Below, one piece after another: positions 1 to 9,600 of a stretch of DNA of 64,000 bases. The stretch is from Nosema muscidifuracis (lineage: Eukaryota; Microsporidia; Nosematidae). Positions within the stretch are counted from its first letter, which is position 1; each line of letters starts with the position of its first letter. The position numbers were made by a program, and so were the translations under genes. Below the pieces are notes generated by a model, which saw only the letters and a program-made list of their open reading frames with translations, ran no database searches and was not told the DNA's origin. The stretch spans positions 1 to 64,000 of the forward strand of contig JAIOKI010000023.1 in assembly GCA_028335825.1 (NCBI GenBank), written 5' to 3'.

Positions 1-326
1 AAATAATAAGTAAAAGCATACATTCTTCCATCTACCATATCATCATGACATGATAAATAATCTCCTTTTCTGTAATAAGATGCAAATATAGTATAAAAAG
101 TGTCTTTAGTATCAGTTATTGTATTAAAAATTTTACCCAATTCTGTTTTAAAAAAATTTAAATCTTTTTCGTTTACTAATTCATCTGTTTGAAGAAATTT
201 AAATAAATCTGTGTATTTTAAGTTAAACCTGTTTGATTTATAAATATCTTCTATTTTTTTAAAATCATCTGGTGACAAGAAATTGTCTATTAAAATATGT
301 TTGAAGGGTTTATCGTATTCTATCAT
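1..326 (-). CDS. TPA1: TPA1/OGFOD1-like 2-oxoglutarate/Fe(II) dioxygenase, N-terminal part, cut by window edge
   Basis: Reading the minus strand from an ATG at 326 gives about 108 codons that stay open to the window edge. The sequence starts MIEYDKPFKHILIDNFL, typical of the N-terminal helix-strand start of TPA1/OGFOD1. Near the edge it has YLSCHDDMVDGRMYAFTYY, which matches the family's HDD...R..(A/S)(F/Y)ILYL core. The H-x-D is the iron-binding pair. In fungi and animals this enzyme hydroxylates a proline of ribosomal protein uS12 and influences translation termination. The start is supported by ATTCCCT directly before the ATG. The catalytic C-terminal half, with the second histidine and the 2-oxoglutarate-binding arginine, lies outside the window. 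Family assignment rests on a short stretch. Confidence 0.7.
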   Translation of the reverse strand, partial: MIEYDKPFKHILIDNFLSPDDFKKIEDIYKSNRFNLKYTDLFKFLQTDELVNEKDLNFFKTELGKIFNTITDTKDTFYTIFASYYRKGDYLSCHDDMVDGRMYAFTYY

Positions 327-501
327 AGGGAATAAAATTTAAAAATATTTAATGAATGAGATATGTTTTTACGATAAAAAAAATATTTAATGAATGAGGT
401 GGTCTATTTTGTAAATATACATATAAGATAGTTTATTATATATATAAGATATGTTTTTATTATATAAATATTTAAGATACGTTTTTAAATATTTAACTAA
501 T

Positions 502-1800
502 TTAATTCAACAAATGACACAAAGCATAATAAGCTGATCCTATAAAAGCAGATTCCTCTTTATAATACGTATTTATATCTACATTATCAATTTTTAACTC
601 TTTTAAATTTCTTCTTGTAGATTTTAAAAATTCATTTATTTCATTAGGAATTTTATACGCAGATCCGTTAAAAATTATAAGTACTTCAGTACAATTAACT
701 GTTTTGATTATTGAACTCAAAAGTGCAGCTAAAATTTCTCGAGATCTTTTACATAAATCAACGAACAAGTTTTTTCTATCATCTTGTAAATCAGGATTTA
801 AAAGTAATTTTAAAATTTCTTTAGAAGATATTGGTTCTAATTCAAGATTTCTTTCTTTTATAATAAGATTAGTTAAATCAAGTCTGTATTTTAATCCACA
901 TAATATATCAATATAATTATGTGATTTTGGAAGTTGTTCGATTTGAAGTTTTTCTTCAGTTAAAAGTTTAATATTCTTTGGTATGAATGAAGCCCATTCA
1001 GTATTAAAAATATATCTTATATTATCTTTTATAAATAAAAAAGATGCATTAGTACCTGTACCAAGTACTAATCCTATATTAGTATTTTTATAAATCTTAT
1101 TTGATTCACTAGTTTTTATATTAGAATCTGATATTACAAATTTAGAAGCAAAATACGTTGCAACAGAATCATTCAATACAGTTTTAATATTAATACTATC
1201 AATAAAATCTTTTCTAAATTTTTTATCATTATTTTCTATATATTTCTTTATAGATTTATTTAAACTATCTTTAATCTCCAAATGTTTTGATTCAGAATTC
1301 TCGAAACACCAGAATTTAGGAAAAGCTGTTGGATAAGCTTCATTATCTTTTTCATATTTAATTGGATAAGAAAATATAAGACTACATGTATCAATTTTAT
1401 AATTCCATGATGATAAAATATCTACTATTTTTTTACTTGTCCAATCAAACCAGTATTCAGAAGATTTACAATCTTCAGGGAATTCAATTTTAATAGCTTT
1501 AATAGCTTCATATTTTAAATTATCATTTTCCTTAAATAATTTAACTAGACCAATTTTAAAATAACTACCACTTATATCAATGACACCAATTATTTTTTTA
1601 TCTATACAAGTTTTATTAAGTTCAATATCTTTAATCAAATAACCTTCCCTTAAAAGATGTTCTACTGGTTTTTTCATTAACTTTTCTAAATGACTTATAT
1701 ATTCTGTACGAATATTTTTTATATCATTTAATGAGATAGGATCTATTATTAAAGATCCTATTATAGATAATATAAATAGGAAGAAATTTAATATTTTCAT
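502..1800 (-). CDS. secreted hexokinase, paralogue 1
   Basis: The product is 432 aa. It has a hydrophobic N-terminal signal peptide (residues about 1-19), then a hexokinase fold. Visible motifs are phosphate loop 1 IDISGSYFKIGLVK (74-87), FSYP (143-146), LNDSVAT with the presumed catalytic Asp211, GLVLGTGTNA (243-252) and NTEWAS (266-271). Microsporidian hexokinases with signal peptides are known to be secreted, and are thought to raise glucose phosphorylation in the host cell. Oddities: the first glycine of the usual GGT in phosphate loop 1 is Ser, and the glucose-loop motif WTKGF is replaced by FWCFE. CCC lies about 7 bases before the ATG. The second hexokinase lies 2.7 kb away on the same strand. 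Activity cannot be judged from sequence; the family is clear. Confidence 0.88.
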   Translation of the reverse strand: MKILNFFLFILSIIGSLIIDPISLNDIKNIRTEYISHLEKLMKKPVEHLLREGYLIKDIELNKTCIDKKIIGVIDISGSYFKIGLVKLFKENDNLKYEAIKAIKIEFPEDCKSSEYWFDWTSKKIVDILSSWNYKIDTCSLIFSYPIKYEKDNEAYPTAFPKFWCFENSESKHLEIKDSLNKSIKKYIENNDKKFRKDFIDSINIKTVLNDSVATYFASKFVISDSNIKTSESNKIYKNTNIGLVLGTGTNASFLFIKDNIRYIFNTEWASFIPKNIKLLTEEKLQIEQLPKSHNYIDILCGLKYRLDLTNLIIKERNLELEPISSKEILKLLLNPDLQDDRKNLFVDLCKRSREILAALLSSIIKTVNCTEVLIIFNGSAYKIPNEINEFLKSTRRNLKELKIDNVDINTYYKEESAFIGSAYYALCHLLN

Positions 1801-2359
1801 TATGGGTACAAAATTAAACTTTTTTATAAATAAATGTTTATTTAAAAATGAGTTGTTTACATTTAATTAAAAGGGAGTTGTTTACATTTAATTAAGAGAG
1901 ATTTGATTTATATAAGTGAGATTTAAATTTTTTATAAGTGAGATTTAAATTTTTTATAAGGAAGATTTAAATTTAATTAAGTGAGAGTTGTTTAAATTTT
2001 TTATAAGTGAGATTTGATTTTCCTTTTTATTAAAAGTGAGTTGATTTATATAAGAGAGAGTTGTTTACATTTTTTATAAGAAATAATTGATTTTTATAAG
2101 AGAGATTTAAATTTATTAATTTATTTTGAGAAAGAGTTAATTTATTTTACATTTTATTTAATTAAAGAATTTAATTTTTTATAATTAAATTAAAAAAATG
2201 ATCGACTATTTCTTAAAGTCAATATTCATAAATAAGTTATAAAAATAATTTATCATTTACTTAAATATTTAATTTATAAATAATAATAAATTCCAATTTT
2301 GATTTTAATAACTTTTTAAATTTTATTAATTAATAAATAGATTATTAAACTAAGATTTT

Positions 2360-2537
2360 AATAAATATCAATTATAAGTTAATTATATAATAAAATATAA
2401 GTTAATAATATAAGAAAATATAATAAATATCAATTATAAGTTAATAATATAAGAAAATATAATAAATATCAATTATAAGTTAATAATATAAGAAAATATA
2501 ATAAATATCAATTATAAGTTAATAATATAATAAAATA
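2360..2537. repeat. 39-bp tandem repeat, about 4.5 copies
   Basis: The unit begins AATAAATATCAATTATAAGT. Near-perfect copies start at 2422, 2461 and 2500, with a diverged copy from 2360. It lies in the hexokinase-1 upstream spacer and has no coding content. Confidence 0.85.
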
Positions 2538-3189
2538 TTTATTTATACAAATTTTTTAATATATTTTTTTATAATTTGATATTTTTAACATGAATTTAAA
2601 AAAAGAATAAACAAAACATTTATAAATTTAATAAAATTATTTAAAGAGATATAAAATATTTTTAATTGACATATTCATGATATAAATAAAAAAGATATTT
2701 TATATTAAATTTACAGAGTAGTATTATTTATATAATAATTTTAATATCAGGTTAAGACAGGTATTTTATTAAATAATTAAGATGTAAATATTTCATTATA
2801 TTTTTTAATATTATTTATAATAGAAGTTTATTAATAAATATTTTTAAGACTTATTTATATTTAATAACTTAAAAGATAACAACTTTTATTTAGATAGGTA
2901 TATAAAATAATATTTATTAAAAGATAATAACTTATAATAAAAAATCATAATATTTATTAAAAGATAATAACTTAAATAATTTTTAATTAATAGAACTAGT
3001 AATAATAATCTTTATATTTGTTATAGAAATAATTTATTTAAGAACTTTATATTTTATTAATTTAAAATTCATATTCAGTTTTCTTAATTAAATTTAGAAA
3101 TTTATTATTGATTTCTTCTCTTATATTTTTATTATTTTATTGATAGAGTCATTAAAATATGAGATAGTTTTTATTGAATTATAATGAAG

Positions 3190-3392
3190 TCCAATATTAT
3201 GCCTATAAAAAAATAAATTAATCTTTAGTATAGAAAAATATATAAGTGTATTAAAATCATGCCTACTAAAAAAATAAATTAATCTTAAGTATAGAAAAAT
3301 ATATAAGTGTATTAAAATCATACCTACTAAAAAAAATAAAATAACTGAATATTTATAAATTAATATATAAATGTATTAAAATCATGCTTACT
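3190..3392. repeat. ~60-bp tandem repeat, about 3 copies
   Basis: The unit contains AGTATAGAAAAATATATAAG followed by TGTATTAAAATCATGCCTAC. Two copies are almost identical and the third (about 3325-3392) has diverged. It is non-coding spacer. Confidence 0.8.
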
Positions 3393-3920
3393 ATAATTAA
3401 ATATAAGAATAAATCAATCATGCTTAAATTTACAACGATAAATTAAACTTGAAATAATTGTCTAAAAATATTTATTAGTATTTGAGAGAAAATTATCAGA
3501 TCAAAAAAACTTCTTAATTTAATACGTATTGTATTTATTATTATTGAATAATGAATATGTTAAATAATAATTAATTATTTCTTCATCCTCAAATAGAAAT
3601 GTAAATAATAAAAAATAAATAAAAACGTGTCAAAAAATAAGAGTATATTTCTAAATTATAAAATAAATAAAAAATTTATCTTATAGAAATAAATTTATGT
3701 ATGCTTTTAATTTTCTTAAACAATTCACTGATATTTTTTATTATGACGAATATTATAAAAAATGAGTAAAAAAATATCTTTCTATAGATATTTAAAGAAT
3801 ATCTATATAATAAATATATTCTTAGTATATCTATTGAATATATCTCTCAAAAAATAGAAAATTATGTCATTTCTTAATTAAAATTAAACATATATTTTTT
3901 TTTCTTGATATGCCCCCAAA

Positions 3921-4271
3921 ATGATTACAGGATACTTTTTTATATTAATTTTTATAGATAAAGTTCTTCTAACAGATCGAGTTTACAACAATTTATCAGA
4001 AAATATTCCTTCACCAACCAAATCTTATTTAGATAGATTAAGAAATTTTTTTAGAAAATCTTCTGATATTCAGCTTAACACATTAGAAAATGGTAATAGA
4101 ATTGCTAATAACAGATCAAGTAGTTCTTTACTGGTTTCTGAAGATAATATTTCTGATAGTACAGAACTAAGATCAAATATTACATTTTCTATTTATATGG
4201 GATTGATTATTTTATTTATCCTAAGCATGACATATATTATCTTTTTTTCTAGGAAAAGTGTCTCAATATGA
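3921..4271 (+). CDS. small type I membrane protein, unknown
   Basis: The product is 116 aa and matches no family I recognise. Residues 1-17 (MITGYFFILIFIDKVLL) look like a signal peptide. A Ser/Asn-rich stretch of about 70 residues follows, then one membrane segment (about 93-111) and a short basic tail, FSRKSVSI. This predicts a type I membrane protein with an exposed ~75-residue domain. CCCCC sits 4 bases before the ATG, which strongly supports the start and expression. The gene lies between the two hexokinase genes on the opposite strand, so it is divergently placed relative to hexokinase 1. Possible roles in surface or secretory-pathway biology are inference only. Confidence 0.6.
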   Translation: MITGYFFILIFIDKVLLTDRVYNNLSENIPSPTKSYLDRLRNFFRKSSDIQLNTLENGNRIANNRSSSSLLVSEDNISDSTELRSNITFSIYMGLIILFILSMTYIIFFSRKSVSI

Positions 4272-4493
4272 TAATATTTTTATTAAAAAAGATACATAAC
4301 AAATATTTTATAGCAATAATATTTAAAAAAAAATAGTTAATCTACTAAAATAATTAAAATAATATATTTAAAATAAATAATATTTTATAACAATAATATT
4401 TAAAAGTAAATAATATTTTATAACAGTAATCTACTAAAATAATTTAAATACTCTACTAAAATAACTGTCATTTTTTTGAAAATAAAATCAAGT

Positions 4494-5750
4494 TTAATTT
4501 GAATTCTTAGCATAGGAATAATATGCTGCTCCTATAAAAGTAAGTCCATCTTCATAATGTATATCTATATTAACATCTAAATTACAAATACTTTTACTAT
4601 ATCCTTTTATCATTTCTAAAAATTCATCTCTTTGAACTTTATCTCCATACCCTGATCCATTAAGTAATATATTAACTTCAGAATCACCATATTTAGCTAT
4701 AACTGCACATACTAACATTGACATAATTTGTCTAGATCTTATAATTAAACCTTGTGCTATTTTTTTATGAGGATCATTATCTTCTCTTTTCATTATTAAA
4801 CCTAATCTATCTTCTTTATATTTTTCTAAATTTAATTCACGTCTATCAATTATTTCATTAATTAAATTCCATTTATATCCATTTCCAACAAGAATGTCAA
4901 GCATATTATATTTTTTATTTAAACTTTTTATAAAAATTTCTTCTTCTGGTAATTTAGTAAGTTTTTTAGGTATAAAAGAACCCCATTCAGTATTAAATAC
5001 ATGTTGTTTACCATTATATTCAATAAAAATTGCTCCATTAGTACCTGTACCTAATATAATTCCAATACTTTTTTTATTAGAAATTAATTTAGAAGAAAAT
5101 AAAGTAGCTACTGAATCATTAAGAACACTATTAATATAATATTTCTTAGTATCTTCTATAAAACTATATTTGTTTAGTATTTCGTTATTAATAGCATAAT
5201 TTAAATATTCTTTTAAATCCATACTTAAAGAAGTCTTTGATTCGAAACACCAATGTTTAGCTAATTCTATTACATAAGGACATCCATTTTCATATTTAAT
5301 AGGATATGAAAATATTAAACTAGATAAATCTGGTACAATACTTCTTTCTATCATTAAATTAATATATCTCTTAGCTACCCAATCAAACCAAAAAGTATTT
5401 CTAGTTTGTTTTGATTCTTTTGGATAAGGAAATTCAACTGAAAATTCATTTTTATAAAATAATTCGTCATTTTTCTTCGTTAATTTAACGATAGCTATTT
5501 TAAAAAAACTACCTCCTACATCTAAAACTGCTACTTTTATATCACCATCTGGATTATTAATATTTGGTCTAATATCTTCTATTAAAGTATCCTTAATAAA
5601 ATATTTCTCATACATATTTTCTATTTTTTCTTCTATATCTCGTCTATACTCTGTATAAATAGATTTAAGATCAGTTTCTGAAATTTTTTCTATATCTATA
5701 GATACGGACATAACAAAGAATGGTATGAAAAATAATCTAAAAATATACAT
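4494..5750 (-). CDS. secreted hexokinase, paralogue 2
   Basis: The product is 418 aa. A signal peptide spans residues about 1-17 (MYIFRLFFIPFFVMSVS). Hexokinase motifs are LDVGGSFFKIAIVKL (76-90, the intact GGS form of phosphate loop 1), FSYP (147-150), LNDSVAT with presumed catalytic Asp212, GTGTNGA (234-240) and NTEWGS (253-258). As in paralogue 1, the canonical WTKGF loop reads HWCFE, so the sugar-binding loop has diverged in both. GGGG lies 3 bases before the ATG. The two paralogues are clearly homologous along their length but far from identical, so the duplication is old. By family knowledge it would phosphorylate hexoses outside the parasite. Confidence 0.9.
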   Translation of the reverse strand: MYIFRLFFIPFFVMSVSIDIEKISETDLKSIYTEYRRDIEEKIENMYEKYFIKDTLIEDIRPNINNPDGDIKVAVLDVGGSFFKIAIVKLTKKNDELFYKNEFSVEFPYPKESKQTRNTFWFDWVAKRYINLMIERSIVPDLSSLIFSYPIKYENGCPYVIELAKHWCFESKTSLSMDLKEYLNYAINNEILNKYSFIEDTKKYYINSVLNDSVATLFSSKLISNKKSIGIILGTGTNGAIFIEYNGKQHVFNTEWGSFIPKKLTKLPEEEIFIKSLNKKYNMLDILVGNGYKWNLINEIIDRRELNLEKYKEDRLGLIMKREDNDPHKKIAQGLIIRSRQIMSMLVCAVIAKYGDSEVNILLNGSGYGDKVQRDEFLEMIKGYSKSICNLDVNIDIHYEDGLTFIGAAYYSYAKNSN

Positions 5751-6688
5751 GACCCCAGATACTAGATTTTCTTAAATATCTTTAAAATTAATTTGTTTGT
5801 TTTTACAAACAAATTAACAATAAATATTTATTTAGTACATAATATTAACATAACCTACAATAATTTTTTTTTGTTCAAATTTTTAGTAAACAATGATGTA
5901 AATAATCATTTTTTTAATTTATTTTATATAGTATTATGTTTTTTATAAAATAATAATTATGTTTGTAATTAATTAACATTTGTTTGTTTTTGATTTTTAT
6001 AGCATAAATTTTTAATTTTTAATTAAAAAATATTTAAATTTGATATGACAATTTTAAATTATATTTATAAATAAGTCTTATAAAATATTGTATAATTAAT
6101 ATTATAAAATATTATATTTATTAATAAATCTTATAAAATAGTAAATTTATTTAATAAGTCTTATAAAATAGTAAATTTATATAATTAATATTATAAAATA
6201 GTAAATTTATATAACAAATATTATATTTATCTAATAAATATTTTCTATAAAAATTTTGTTTAATTAATTTTCTGTCAAATTATTGATAAATTTTTATTTT
6301 AGTAACTGTATTAATATAAATTAAGTCTATTATTATCAAGTATACAAAAAGAATAATAGTTAAAGTTATATATAATTTTCAATAAGTGTTTATATTAATA
6401 TTATTGTTTACTATATAAAATATCTACATAAATGAATATTTGTATATAAAAATATTTATAAAAAAATAAAATAAAAATATTTATAAAAAAATAAAATAAA
6501 AATATCTGCATAGAAAAATAAAATAAAAATATCTGTATAGAAAAATAAAATAAGAATATTTATATATGAAATAATATAATTTACTTAACAATATTAATTA
6601 TAAAAAATAATATAATTTACTTACCAATATTAATTATAAAAAATAATATAATTTACTTACCAATATTAATTATAAAAAATAATATAAT
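5751..6688. other. non-coding spacer with tandem repeats
   Basis: No gene seen. Bases 6060-6240 repeat a TTATAAAATAGTAAATTTAT unit. Bases 6425-6545 repeat an AAAATATTTATA-type unit. Bases 6565-6685 hold a ~37-bp unit (AATATAATTTACTTACCAAT...) in three near-identical copies that run into the end of the RPC1 gene. Confidence 0.65.
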
Positions 6689-9600
6689 TTACTTACTATC
6701 ATCCCAATACAATTCTATTCCTCCTGTTCCTATCCCTATAGCCTTACCTAATATTATAGACTCACTCACTCCACATACATCATCTGATTTACTTCTAATA
6801 GCTGCTTCAAATAAATGATCACTAGTCTGTTCAAATGATGCTAACATTAAAGTACTACATGACATCTTAGATATTCCAAATCTTGTTATTCCTAATACTT
6901 CTCCTTTATATGTCATTGTATCAGCTAGTAGCATAATATGTCTTGGATCTATTTTTATACCATGTTTACCTACTACATACTCAATTTCATTAATTATAAG
7001 AGATCTTGCTGCTTCTATTCCTAAAACATCTTGTGTCTCTAATATTGCATTACTCATTGTATTTGTAAAATCTACTCCTCTTAATCCTAATATAGTTCTT
7101 AATCCAAATCCTTCTATTATTAATTTATGAATTCCTTTGTCATTATGTATAAGAGCTTTACTTACTGAAGATATTCCATTTATTTGTGTATTCATTATTT
7201 TCTTCTTCATCTTCTGAATATTATAAAGTGCTTGATTTATTCCATTCTTAAAATTTATTTGTAAGGTATCTTCTCCTATTATAGAAATCTGTTCTGTTAT
7301 ATTTAATTTATTTTTTATACTCTTTAAATCTATCTGTAATCTTAATTTATTAATTAAATTAATATCAAATTTAAAATCTACTAATATAGATTCTTTAGAA
7401 ATAGTCTCTATTACACTCTTACAAATATCTCTAATAAATATTTTAAGAATTCTTCCTTTTACAAGTTGAGCATTAAGAAGATCATTCTTAGATAAAGATA
7501 CATTTATAATTGGTGTATTTATATTAGTAACAGCATTAATAATTTCTATTAATCTTGGTACTCCTAATGTAATATTCATACTAGCTACTCCTGCAAAATG
7601 AAAAGTCTTTAAAGTCATTTGAGTACCTGGCTCTCCAATACTCTGACCTGCTATAGCTCCTACTGCTGTACCTGGTTCTATTATACTCTTCTTCATCTTA
7701 GATTCTAATATATTAAAAAATAAATCATAGAATTTTCTAATTCTTAATATTCTTATAAATTCTAATCCATTAAAAATTTTCTTATCATATTTTGTATTTA
7801 AGAAATCTATTACAGTATTATAAAAATCTTCATTAAGGATATCTGAACAATATCTTTTAATAAAAAGATCATTCTTAAATTTTGAGAAATAAAATTTAAC
7901 TATATTTTCAATAAAAGTCAAATGTCCACCATCTTTATAATTATATTCTTTAGAATTACTGATAAATTCATCCTTATAACCACCTTCTTTAGAATTACTG
8001 ATAAATTCATCTTCTTTAAAATTACTCAAATGTCTACCATCTTTAGAATTAATCATAATTTCATCCTTATAACCACCATCTTTATAATTACTCAAATGTT
8101 CACCATCTTTAGAATTAATCATAAATTCACCTTCCTTAAAATTACTCAAATGTTTATCAGTTTTATAATCACCATCTTTGAAAAATCTTGTCATTTGTGA
8201 ATACACTTCATTAAACATTTTACCAAGGTCTACGAAATCATCACATTCCATAATAATAGGATCAATTCCATCTTCCCCATATTTATATTGAATAATCTCA
8301 GAGAATGATGATCTCACACTATAATCATAACATACATTTAAATCTTCAAGAGCTTTCATTAATCTTCTTTGTGTATATCCTGTTTCTGCTGTCTTTACTG
8401 CTGTATCAACAAGACCTTCTCTACCACTAACTGCATGGAAAAAGAATTCAGGAGGTTTCATTCCTGTATAAAAAGAATTTTCTACAAATCCTTTTGATTC
8501 TGGTGTAATACTAAATTTTTCAAAATGTGGTAAAGTTCTATCTAACATTCCATTAGGAATACGCTTACCTGAAATAATTTGTTGTCCTACACAAGCTATC
8601 ATTTGAGATACATTAATTTTAGATCCTTTAGATCCACAAGCTTGCATAATAATTGGTGAATTAAATGTACTTAATTCATTTATACAAATTGATCCACATT
8701 CTTCTCTTATTTTATTTAATGTACATGATATTTCCATTTCTGCTGTATCTTTATCTATGCTTGGATCATTTTTTATATTTTTAATAATTTCTTTACATTT
8801 TAAATATCCTTCATTAACTACCTTAGTTTTTTTATCTTGTAATATGTAACCAGGAAGAACATCACAAAGTCCAATACTAAAACCCATTTCTCCTAAATAT
8901 CTAGAAGCTATTCTTGTCATATTAAACATCATTCTAGATGATGATAATTTTTCTATTTTTAATAATAAATATAAAATACTATTCTTCTTAGATTCTCCTC
9001 CTATAATATTTTTATCTATTCTACCAAATAAATATTCTCCTTCTCTTATAACAAAATATCCATCATTTTCATTCCATTTATCTATAAAAGATCTATTTTT
9101 AGATTTTAATACAATTTTTGTTATATTATTTTTGACTATTAATGAGTCATAAATCATAGCTTCTATTAATTGTTTACCTGTAAATAATTCTACTGGATAA
9201 ATAATAGCAGGTTCAATATTTATTCTAGATTCACAAAAATGAGCTAATAATTGACCAAATTTTGATCTATCAAAAAAAGTATCTTTTGATGTTATTAAAT
9301 ATAAAGCTGTTATAAAATCTTGTGTGGCTGCTATTAAAGGTTCACCATGTCTAGCTGTAACTGTATTTTCTTTAACTCCCATTAATTCTATACATTCAGA
9401 AATAGCTTCTACTGTTTGTGGTACATGAATATTCATTTCATCTCCATCAAAATCTGCATTATAAGGTGTACATACACATTCATTAAATCTTAATGTCTTA
9501 TTTTTATGTATATTAACAAAATGTGCCATTATACTCATTCTATGAAGAGATGGTTGTCTATTAAATAATACTACATCTCCATTCATAATATGTCTTTCTA

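Larger units (their letters stand above)
1801..3920. other. non-coding spacer, A+T-rich, several degenerate tandem repeats
   Basis: I see no supportable gene here. Bases 1850-2110 hold degenerate ~20-bp repeats built on AAGTGAGATTTAAATTTTTTAT. Two better arrays are listed separately. Short open stretches on the minus strand around 3121-3321 are only translations of the 60-bp repeat. Confidence 0.6.

Noticed and set aside
3121-3321. 66-codon minus-strand frame
   Set aside because: It is a translation of the 60-bp tandem repeat.
7922-8200. 92-codon plus-strand frame
   Set aside because: It is a shadow of the RPC1 repeat insertion.
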